Origin: DASZQY01 sp963843565
GTDB lineage: Bacteria; Pseudomonadota; Alphaproteobacteria; Rhizobiales; Kaistiaceae
Length of the DNA: 64,000 nt
NCBI GenBank assembly: GCA_963843565.1
Contig: CAWJKY010000003.1
Span: 2,976,001 to 3,040,000 of the forward strand
Direction of reading: 5' to 3'
This document shows positions 25,051-32,036 of the stretch, in pieces; the first letter of the stretch is position 1; each line of letters starts with the position of its first letter. Under the pieces are notes generated by a model, which was given only the letters and a program-made list of their open reading frames with translations, ran no database searches and was not told where the DNA came from. The translations under genes and the position numbers were made by a program.

Positions 25051-26112
25051 TCACGCGGCGGGCCGCCGACCGGCGAAGGCGTCTTCGAGCAGGCGAAGCA
25101 CGGCCTCCCGTTCAACGGGCCGCGGGTTCCAATACGGACTTGCCGCAATTTCGTCCGCCGCAGCGGCGATTCCCTCGTGCGGCATGCCGATCTCGGCCAG
25201 TGTCTGTGGCGCGCCGAGGCGCCTGCTCAGATCGAACAAGCCGACCGCGGCGCTGGTCGCGTCGAGAACGCTGGCGAGGGGGCGCAGCAGTGCGGCGGTC
25301 TCCGGTTCGTTGTAGGCGACCGCGTGGGGCAGCACGACGGCATGCGTTTCAGCGTGCGGAAGGTTGAACGCGCCGCCGAGGACGTGACAGATCTTGTGAT
25401 GCAGGGCCATGCCGACGGCGCCGAGGCAGGTGCCGCAGGCCCACGCGCCGTAGAGAGCGTCGCTGCGGGCCTCGCGATCCTTCGGGTTGGTCCTGATGAC
25501 CGGCAGAGCGCCGGCGAGCGCGCGGGTGCCTTCCACCGCCAGCAGCGATATCACCGGGCTGCGCTCGCGGGCGTAGCGCGCTTCGACCGCGTGGGCGATC
25601 GCATTGAGGCCCGATGTCATCGACAGCGACACGGGCAGCGACATGGTCAGCTCGACGTCGTAGATGATGACCTCAGGCAGGACACTCGCGCTGCGCATCG
25701 TCGTCTTCTTGCCGTCTTGGGTCTCGCCCAGAATGGGGGTCGCCTCCGAGCCGGCGTATGTGGTCGGCACGACGACTTGCGGCAGTTCGGTGCGCAGGGC
25801 GATTGCCTTGCCCAGTCCGGTCGTCGACCCGCCGCCCAGCGACACGATGCAATCGGCCCTGACCTCCGCGACGAGCCGCAACGCCTCGTCCGTAACCTCG
25901 TTTGGCGTGTGCATCGCCGCCTTGGCGAAGCTGCCGGCCAGCAGTTCGCCAAGACCACGAGCGATCGTGGCGGCGCTCTCTTTCTGCTGCGGCGTCGAAA
26001 GAACCAGCACGCGCGAACAGCCGAGGCGGTTCACCTCCTCGCAGACGGCCGCAATCGTCCCCGAGCCGAACACGACCCGTTGCGATTTTGCCTGATAGAC
26101 GAACGGCTCCAT
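25051..26112 (-). CDS. Maleylacetate reductase (Fe-type alcohol dehydrogenase family)
   Basis: 353 aa, the exact usual size. It has the NAD(P)-binding 'VSLGGGSTTGLGKAIALRT', 'VPTTYAGSEATPILGET' and 'HKICHVLGGAFNLPHAETHA', which match maleylacetate reductases rather than classical iron alcohol dehydrogenases. It reduces maleylacetate to 3-oxoadipate. The ATG at 26112 has GGAG at 5 bp; an upstream in-frame start at 26148 is less likely. As first gene of the minus-strand operon that also encodes the hydroxyquinol dioxygenase, it gives the pathway's last dedicated step. Confidence 0.88.
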   Translation of the reverse strand: MEPFVYQAKSQRVVFGSGTIAAVCEEVNRLGCSRVLVLSTPQQKESAATIARGLGELLAGSFAKAAMHTPNEVTDEALRLVAEVRADCIVSLGGGSTTGLGKAIALRTELPQVVVPTTYAGSEATPILGETQDGKKTTMRSASVLPEVIIYDVELTMSLPVSLSMTSGLNAIAHAVEARYARERSPVISLLAVEGTRALAGALPVIRTNPKDREARSDALYGAWACGTCLGAVGMALHHKICHVLGGAFNLPHAETHAVVLPHAVAYNEPETAALLRPLASVLDATSAAVGLFDLSRRLGAPQTLAEIGMPHEGIAAAADEIAASPYWNPRPVEREAVLRLLEDAFAGRRPAA

Positions 26113-26510
26113 TGTTCTCCAACGCGGCGGCTCGAAAGACAGGCACACCCAGCCATTTGAAGCCTAGGCCGGGCAGGGGTGTGGCGCCTGCACGTTTCCA
26201 CCATCGATCTGTCCAAAACGCGCCCGGCCTGCCCGGCTGGCGCGTCTTGCTGGAAGGCAGCGCGATCTGAAAAGAGATGGGGTGGCTGAAAACGGTGGCT
26301 CAAATCCGAAGGCGCAGAAGCGCCTTCGTAGGGGGAAATTCGGTCGCCAATTCCGGCCGCCTAAACCCAGGTCTGGCGTGCGTTCTTCCTTCTCACCCCG
26401 CACGCGATGAATTTGACGCAGGCGGTCATATTCGCGTCAATCCTCTGAGGCATCCCGTTTGTTGGGCGTCCGAGCGCTTGTTCGCGAACTCTTTGGAGGG
26501 TCAGCACACA
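26113..26510. promoter_or_regulatory. Divergent intergenic region with a hairpin
   Basis: About 398 bp lie between the minus-strand aromatic operon and the plus-strand gnd gene, so both promoters should be here. A perfect hairpin CGAAGGCGC (26307-26315) / GCGCCTTCG (26320-26328), with AGAA loop, stands near the middle. No T tract follows. I cannot assign -10/-35 boxes with confidence. Confidence 0.45.
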
Positions 26511-27530
26511 ATGCAGATTGGAGTCATTGGGCTGGGCCGTATGGGTGCCAACATCGTGCGACGGTTGATGCGTGCCGGCCACGAATGTGTCGTCTACGAC
26601 ACCCGGCCGCAGTCGGTGAAGGAAATTGCAGCGGAAGGCGCTACCGGGGCGTCATCTCTGAAGGACATGGTCGACAAACTCGCTCCGCCCCGGGCCGTAT
26701 GGATGATGCTGCCCGCTGCCGTGGTCGAAGCCACCATCGGGGAGCTCGCACCGCTGCTTCAACGTGACGACGTGCTCATCGACGGCGGCAACTCGTATTA
26801 CCTCGACGACATGAGGCGGTCGAAAGCGCTTCGTCCCGGCGGCGTCCACTATCTCGATGCCGGCACCAGCGGCGGCATCTGGGGACTGGAACGTGGCTTC
26901 TGCCTGATGATCGGCGGCGACCAAGGTGCCGTGAAGCGTCTCGACCCGATTTTTGCGGCGCTGGCGCCGGGTGTCGCAGGCGCGCGCCGCATCGAAGGCC
27001 GCAGCGGGCCGCCGTCGCCGGCCGAGCAGGGTTATCTCCATTGCGGGCAGAGTGGCGCCGGCCATTTCGTGAAGATGGTCCACAACGGCATCGAATACGG
27101 AGTCATGGCCGCCTATGCGGAAGGCTTCAACGTCCTGCGCAACGCCAACGTCGGGGCAAGACAGGCGCAGGCCGATGCCGAGACCGCGCCGCTCGAGAAT
27201 CCGGACGCCTACCCCTTCGATCTCGACGTCGTAGAAATCTCCGAGGTCTGGCGGCGCGGTAGCGTGATCGCCTCGTGGCTGCTCGACCTGATCGCGGATT
27301 CGCTGGTCAACGATCCCGGCCTTGATTCCTACCGTGGCCGGGTTTCCGATTCCGGCGAGGGACGCTGGACGGTCAAGGCCGCGATCGACGAAGGCGTGCC
27401 GGTTCCCGTCCTGACCACGGCGCTCTACGAGCGCTTCGCCTCGCGCGGCGACGCCGAATTCGCCAACCGCATGCTGTCGGCCATGCGTCATGAGTTCGGC
27501 GGTCACGCCGAACGGGCGGCGGCGAAGTGA
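26511..27530 (+). CDS. gnd: 6-phosphogluconate dehydrogenase, decarboxylating (short form)
   Basis: 339 aa, the short GndA/YqeC-like class (E. coli-type enzymes have ~470). The Rossmann start is 'MQIGVIGLGRMGANIVRRLM'; 'DGGNSYYLDDMRR' and 'HCGQSGAGHFVKMVHNGIEY' carry the substrate and catalytic Lys. It oxidises 6-phosphogluconate to ribulose 5-phosphate. The ATG at 26511 has GGAGGG upstream and fits the family; the frame open from 26277 is non-coding. It is 19 bp before zwf, so the two oxidative pentose-phosphate dehydrogenases are co-transcribed. Confidence 0.9.
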   Translation: MQIGVIGLGRMGANIVRRLMRAGHECVVYDTRPQSVKEIAAEGATGASSLKDMVDKLAPPRAVWMMLPAAVVEATIGELAPLLQRDDVLIDGGNSYYLDDMRRSKALRPGGVHYLDAGTSGGIWGLERGFCLMIGGDQGAVKRLDPIFAALAPGVAGARRIEGRSGPPSPAEQGYLHCGQSGAGHFVKMVHNGIEYGVMAAYAEGFNVLRNANVGARQAQADAETAPLENPDAYPFDLDVVEISEVWRRGSVIASWLLDLIADSLVNDPGLDSYRGRVSDSGEGRWTVKAAIDEGVPVPVLTTALYERFASRGDAEFANRMLSAMRHEFGGHAERAAAK

Positions 27531-27549
27531 ACCGCGCCGGAGCCAACCG

Positions 27550-28947
27550 ATGAACAACGCGGACCGTTCCGACGCTCTGGTGCTTTTCGGCGCTACGGGC
27601 GACCTGGCGCACAAGAAGATTTTCCCTGCCCTCTATGCGCTCGTCGCCAGCGGCAGGCTGAACGTTCCGATTGTCGGGGTCGCGAAGTCGGACTGGAAAC
27701 TGGACGATCTCAAGAAACGTGCCGAGGACTCGATCCGGACAGCCGGGACCTTCGACGAAAAGGTGCTGGCACAACTCATTGGCCTGTTACGCTACGTCGA
27801 TGGAGACTACCGCGAAGCCGATACGTTCAAGCAGCTCGGCGCGGAGCTGAAAGGCAGCCAGCGGCCGCTGCATTATCTGGCGATCCCGCCCAGCATGTTC
27901 CCCGCCGTCATCGAGGGACTGGCGGCTGCCGGTGCCGCCCACGGTGCGCGCGTGGTCGTGGAGAAACCTTTCGGCCGTGACCTCCAGTCGGCGATCGCGC
28001 TCAATCGAACTTTGCTCAGCGTGTTTCCGGAGAAATCGATCTTCCGTATCGATCACTATCTCGGCAAGGAGCCCGTCCAGAACCTCGAATACTTCCGCTT
28101 CGCCAACGCGTTCCTCGAGCCGATCTGGAACCGCAATTACGTGCGCAGCGTTCAGATCACCATGGCGGAGAGCTTCGGCGTCGCCGGCCGCGGCCGTTTC
28201 TACGACGAGGTCGGGGCCATCCGCGACGTGATCCAGAACCACCTGCTCCAGGTCGTCGCGATTCTCGCGATGGAATGCCCGGTGAAGGCGGAGAGCGACT
28301 TCATCCGCGACGAGAAGGTGAAAGTCTTCAACGCGATACGCCCCGTGGCGAAGGCGGAGCTGGTGCGCGGTCAGTTCGACGGCTACCGCGACGAGCCGGG
28401 CGTGGCGCCCGATTCCACGGTCGAGACCTTCGCCGCGCTGCGTCTCCATATCGATTCATGGCGCTGGCAGGGCGTGCCCTTCCTGCTACGGGCCGGCAAG
28501 TCGCTGCCCGTGACCGCCGCCGAGATCGTGGTCGATCTTCATCACACCCCACAAACCGTTTTCCATGACGACGCGGTGGCGCGCCCGAACTACCTCCGCT
28601 TCCGCCTCAGCCCCGATGTGGTGATCGCCCTCGGCGCACGGGCCAAGACGCCGGGGGAGGCGATGCGCGGCGAACAGACGGAACTGAACGTCATGAAGGG
28701 GGAAGGCGATGAGATGAGCGCCTACGAGCGGCTGATCGGCGACGCCATGATGGGCGACACGACGCTGTTCGCCCGCCAGGACAGCGCCGAGGCGCAGTGG
28801 CGCATCGTCGATCCGGTTCTGAACGATCTGCCGCCGGTCCATCGGTACGACAAGGGCACGTGGGGACCCGCACAGGCTGCCGAGGTCGCAAGTCCGTTCG
28901 GCGGCTGGCACATGCCGCAGGTGTCGCCGCGCGGTGCCGCCAAGTAG
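27550..28947 (+). CDS. zwf: Glucose-6-phosphate 1-dehydrogenase
   Basis: 465 aa. It has the coenzyme site 'VLFGATGDLAHKKIFPALY', 'GARVVVEKPFGRDL', the active-site 'RIDHYLGKEPVQNLEYFRF' and 'RAGKSLPVTAAEIVV'. It makes 6-phosphogluconolactone and NAD(P)H, feeding Gnd or the Entner-Doudoroff route. No 6-phosphogluconolactonase is seen nearby. The ATG at 27550 is chosen for family agreement and a GGAG upstream. It is the second gene of the gnd-zwf-glucokinase operon. Confidence 0.92.
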   Translation: MNNADRSDALVLFGATGDLAHKKIFPALYALVASGRLNVPIVGVAKSDWKLDDLKKRAEDSIRTAGTFDEKVLAQLIGLLRYVDGDYREADTFKQLGAELKGSQRPLHYLAIPPSMFPAVIEGLAAAGAAHGARVVVEKPFGRDLQSAIALNRTLLSVFPEKSIFRIDHYLGKEPVQNLEYFRFANAFLEPIWNRNYVRSVQITMAESFGVAGRGRFYDEVGAIRDVIQNHLLQVVAILAMECPVKAESDFIRDEKVKVFNAIRPVAKAELVRGQFDGYRDEPGVAPDSTVETFAALRLHIDSWRWQGVPFLLRAGKSLPVTAAEIVVDLHHTPQTVFHDDAVARPNYLRFRLSPDVVIALGARAKTPGEAMRGEQTELNVMKGEGDEMSAYERLIGDAMMGDTTLFARQDSAEAQWRIVDPVLNDLPPVHRYDKGTWGPAQAAEVASPFGGWHMPQVSPRGAAK

Positions 28948-28968
28948 GCAAGCAGGAGTATCGCTGCC

Positions 28969-29676
28969 ATGACCAAACAGCCTTCCCGTAGTCCAAGCAA
29001 GAAGGATGGCATGACGCTGGCGATCGACGTTGGCGGGACGCACATCAAGGTCATGCACAGCCCGCGCTCAAAAGAGCGTCGTTTCAAGTCCGGCCGCAGC
29101 ATGACGGCGCAGCGCGCCGTCTCCAACATTTTGAAGCTGACCAGCGATTGGAGCTACGACCGCGTCTCGATCGGCTACCCGGGGCCCGTGGTTCATAACC
29201 GGCCGATCGCCGAACCGCACAACCTCGGCATCGGATGGGTCGGCTTCGACTTCGCGCAGGCCTTTGGGCGTCCGGTGCGCATCGTCAACGATGCCGTCAT
29301 GCAAGCGCTCGGCGACTACGAGGGCGGGCGTATGCTGTTCCTCGGACTCGGAACCGGGCTGGGCTCCGCCATGATTGTCGAGGGCATCATCGAGCCGATG
29401 GAACTCGCGCACCTTGGGTTCAAGCACGGCAAGTCGTTCGAGGACTACCTCGGTGCGCGCGGGCTCAAGCATCGTGGCGTGGAGAAATGGCGCGCCTCGG
29501 TTGCCGAGGCGATCGACCATCTCCAGAAGGCGCTCGAGCCGGAATACACGGTGATCGGTGGCGGCAACGCATCGAAACTGAAGTCACTCCCACCAAATGT
29601 CCGCATCGGCAGCAACGACCGGGCTTTCGCCGGCGGTTTCGAGCTGTGGGAAAGGAAACGCGTTCGCAATGCCTGA
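28969..29676 (+). CDS. ROK-family polyphosphate-glucokinase-like kinase
   Basis: 235 aa, the size of polyphosphate/ATP glucokinases. The phosphate-binding 'AIDVGGTHIKVMHS', the catalytic-base segment 'RIVNDAVMQALGDYE', 'FLGLGTGLGSAMIVEG' and 'GGGNASKLKSL' are the expected motifs. It would phosphorylate glucose, with polyphosphate or ATP as donor not decidable from sequence. It lies 21 bp after zwf and overlaps the glucoamylase fragment by 8 bp, so glucan-derived glucose would feed this kinase and then Zwf and Gnd. Confidence 0.82.
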   Translation: MTKQPSRSPSKKDGMTLAIDVGGTHIKVMHSPRSKERRFKSGRSMTAQRAVSNILKLTSDWSYDRVSIGYPGPVVHNRPIAEPHNLGIGWVGFDFAQAFGRPVRIVNDAVMQALGDYEGGRMLFLGLGTGLGSAMIVEGIIEPMELAHLGFKHGKSFEDYLGARGLKHRGVEKWRASVAEAIDHLQKALEPEYTVIGGGNASKLKSLPPNVRIGSNDRAFAGGFELWERKRVRNA

Positions 29677-29875
29677 CCTGCCTCGAGAACCCGAGGGGCA
29701 CGCTCCCGGGCAGCCCGGCATTTCACCCACGCGGACGAGCAGCGCGGAGGACGTGGTCGGGCGCGCTCTCGGCCGCTCGCGCATCTGGTTCACGCTCGGC
29801 TTCAACATCGTCAACGAAATCTATTGCCCGCCTGTCGACAGCCCGCAGATCCATCGTCGGCGAGGGAAGCATTGA
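29669..29875 (+). pseudogene. N-terminal remnant of GH15 glucoamylase/glucodextranase
   Basis: 68 codons: 'EGHAPGQPGISPTRTSSAED' followed by 'LGRSRIWFTLGFNIVNEIY' and 'PPVDSPQI', which is the start of GH15 glucan 1,4-alpha-glucosidases (about 790 aa). Homology stops at 'QI' and the frame ends soon after; the remaining 700 residues are absent before the gap gene. It starts inside the kinase stop, the usual coupled position. The rest was probably deleted; the bases up to 30040 hold no recognisable GH15 text. Confidence 0.72.
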
Positions 29876-30001
29876 GTGGTGATCAAACGGCTCCGCGATG
29901 ACTCAAGCGACAAGGGTGTTGAATTGGGGCGTCGACGAATGAGACGAGGTTGCCGGGCGGCACACGCGAGAAGGCGGTGAGGTCTGTGCTTGGGAATTGG
30001 C

Positions 30002-30033
30002 CGGAGGGCGCCGACGTTGGGAAGCGGCCTCCG
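30002..30033 (-). terminator. Possible terminator of gap
   Basis: CGGAG..GCCG (30002-30013) can pair with CGGC..CTCCG (30025-30033) with a small bulge, 8 bp beyond the gap stop on the minus strand. No T run follows, so the assignment is weak. Confidence 0.3.
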
Positions 30034-30040
30034 ACGGTCG

Positions 30041-31045
30041 TCAGAGGGGCAGCGCGAGCGCCAAGTCGAGCAGGCGCCGCGCATACGCCGCTTCGTTGTC
30101 GTACCAGCACTGCACCTTGACCATCTTGTCCTTCACCACCCGTGTGGACTGACCCTGAATAATGCTGGACCGCAGATCACCGATGATATCCGACGAGACC
30201 AGGTCCTCCTCGCTGTAGCCAAGAATGCCCGCCAGCGGACGTGTCTCGGCGGCCTGCCGAAACGCATCGTTTACGGATTGCTCGGTGGCGCTCTTCGTCA
30301 GCACCGCGCTTATGTCCGTTATGGACCCATCGATGACAGGCGCGCGGATCGCCATGGCACGCAGCCGGTCCCTCAGTTCCGGCAACACCTGAACGGTCGC
30401 CATGTCTGAGCCGGTGCTGGTCGGCACCAGGTTCACTCCCGCAGCCCGTCCGCGAATCGCCTTCTTGTCTGGACGATCGACCAGAGACTGAGTCGCGGTG
30501 TAGGCATGTACCGTCGTCGCCAAGGCCATCTCCACACCGAAGGTCTGCAGCAATACCTTCATCGCCGGCACCAGGGAGTTCGTGGTGCACGAGGCATTGG
30601 AAATGATGTGATGTCGGTCGGGATCGAAGGATTCCTGATTTACGCCCATGATAACCGTCAAATCGGCATCTCTGGACGGCGCTCCGATCACCACACGGCG
30701 TGCGCCCGCGTCGAGGTGGCGGGCCGCGGACTCACGGCCCGTGAATCGTCCCGTGCATTCGAGAACGATTTCGACTCCCAGTTCTCGCCACGGCAGCTCG
30801 CTCGGGTCCTTGACTGCAGTCGTCGTCACCAGCCGGTCGCCCAGCGTCAATCCGTTGGCCTGAGGTTCCACGTCGAAAGGCGCCCGTCCATGCGCCGAGT
30901 CGCGTCGGATGAGATAGGCGAGATCCTCCGGTGGCACGAGGTCGTTTGCCGCGACGATCTCAACATCCGATGGCGATTCGCTGACATAATGACGCAGCAC
31001 CAGGCGGCCGATGCGGCCCAGTCCATTGATTGCGACACGTTTCAT
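30041..31045 (-). CDS. gap: Glyceraldehyde-3-phosphate dehydrogenase
   Basis: 334 aa type I GAPDH. It has 'VAINGLGRIGRLVLRHY', an NAD-preferring Asp in 'EIVAANDLV', the catalytic 'SNASCTTNSLVP' cysteine and the base His in 'TTVHAYTATQ'. The Pi-site loop reads 'VPTSTGSDMATVQVLPEL' rather than the common TGAAKAV, so it is a divergent paralogue; erythrose-4-phosphate dehydrogenase remains an alternative. The ATG at 31045 has AAGGAGACGAGGA just upstream; the frame open to 31678 is non-coding. It is convergent with the glucokinase operon. Confidence 0.88.
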   Translation of the reverse strand: MKRVAINGLGRIGRLVLRHYVSESPSDVEIVAANDLVPPEDLAYLIRRDSAHGRAPFDVEPQANGLTLGDRLVTTTAVKDPSELPWRELGVEIVLECTGRFTGRESAARHLDAGARRVVIGAPSRDADLTVIMGVNQESFDPDRHHIISNASCTTNSLVPAMKVLLQTFGVEMALATTVHAYTATQSLVDRPDKKAIRGRAAGVNLVPTSTGSDMATVQVLPELRDRLRAMAIRAPVIDGSITDISAVLTKSATEQSVNDAFRQAAETRPLAGILGYSEEDLVSSDIIGDLRSSIIQGQSTRVVKDKMVKVQCWYDNEAAYARRLLDLALALPL

Positions 31046-31382
31046 TCCTCGTCTCCTTCTGCCGCGGAAGCCGCCTGCGCGACGACGTGCCAACACCCTG
31101 TCACGGATATCTTCGGGTGGTCTTTGAGAAATGGCTGGCGTTTTGGCGAAACCGGCCATTGCAGAGCCAGGACGTGCTCGCCTGTATTTTGGCGAGCTGA
31201 CAAAGCGCGCTTTTGCGAAACTCGCCGCCTTCAAGCTTTCCGCAAGGGGGCGGGCAAGAAAGGACCACCAGCGCAAAGGGGGCGGATTGCGCTGGTGGTC
31301 GGCTCCGAAGCGGGGAGGGAGGGGCGCTTCGGAGCTGAGATCAAAGCTCTCGCGGTCAACGTTGGCGCCGGCGGTCGGCGCT
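31046..31382. other. Intergenic region between gap and dps
   Basis: About 337 bp. It contains the dps terminator hairpin (31263-31300) and should hold the gap promoter in the part next to 31046. No ORF with a recognisable product is present, and I could not place promoter boxes. Confidence 0.5.
31263..31300 (-). terminator. Strong terminator hairpin downstream of dps
   Basis: GACCACCAGCGCAA (31263-31276) and TTGCGCTGGTGGTC (31287-31300) form a perfect 14-bp stem with a 10-nt loop. On the minus strand it is followed by CTTTCTT, a short U-rich tail, about 80 bp past the dps stop. This fits an intrinsic terminator. Confidence 0.7.
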
Positions 31383-31895
31383 CTAGCGTCGACTCGCCTC
31401 GAAGAGGAACCAGGCCCGCCTCTCGGTCTCGTCGATCCAGGTCTCGAGGAGGCTGGCGGTCGCGACATCACGCAGAGAGCTGCACAAGTCGTGAGTCTCG
31501 CGCATCTGCGCGGCGAGCTGCACGTTGTCGTCTCGCAGTTCGGCCAGCATGTCGTCTGCCGACACATAGTCGGCGTCGTTGTCGAGCAGGCGTTGCAGGC
31601 TGCCAACCTGGCCGATCGAACGAAGCGTCGTCCCGCCGATCTTCCGGGACCGTTCGGCAATCGGATCGACCATCGCAAAAACCTGCGCGGCCTGCTCGTC
31701 GAACATCAAGTGGTAGTCGCGGAAATTTGGCCCCGAGACGTGCCAGTGGAAATTCTTGATCTTCAGGTACAGCGCAAAAACATCGGCGAGCAGTGTTGAG
31801 AGCGCGGAACTGATGTCTTTGGTCGCTTCGGGGGAAAGATCTGTTCGCGTCCTCAGCGGTGCCATCCGCCTGGCCTGCAGTTCCTGGGAATCCAT
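31383..31895 (-). CDS. dps: Dps-family ferritin-like DNA-protection protein
   Basis: 170 aa four-helix protein. The ferroxidase-site helices are visible: 'LADVFALYLKIKNFHWHVSG' (His of NFHWH) and 'YHLMFDEQAAQVFAMVDPIA' (Asp/Glu ligands), then 'ERRAWFLFEASRR'. It stores iron and protects DNA against peroxide in starved cells. The ATG at 31895 has GGAG at 8 bp and is preferred to the frame from 31925. A 12-bp inverted repeat stands 41 bp upstream. Confidence 0.9.
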   Translation of the reverse strand: MDSQELQARRMAPLRTRTDLSPEATKDISSALSTLLADVFALYLKIKNFHWHVSGPNFRDYHLMFDEQAAQVFAMVDPIAERSRKIGGTTLRSIGQVGSLQRLLDNDADYVSADDMLAELRDDNVQLAAQMRETHDLCSSLRDVATASLLETWIDETERRAWFLFEASRR

Positions 31896-31935
31896 GTTTG
31901 CCACTCCGTTGTGTTGCTCCCGCACCCTGGTTGCT

Positions 31936-31973
31936 GGTGGCCGATCGCGCTTTGCAACGGACGATCGGCCACC
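31936..31973. promoter_or_regulatory. 12-bp perfect inverted repeat upstream of dps
   Basis: GGTGGCCGATCG (31936-31947) is the exact inverse of CGATCGGCCACC (31962-31973), with a 14-nt spacer. It lies 41 bp upstream of dps and 64 bp past the quinoprotein dehydrogenase stop. It could terminate that operon or be an operator or leader structure for dps; no T tract follows in either direction. Confidence 0.5.
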
Positions 31974-32036
31974 GAACCTTCGCGATCCGGTTCGTCTGCC
32001 TGAAAGGGCCGAGCAGACGATCGGTGTGCGGGGTTC

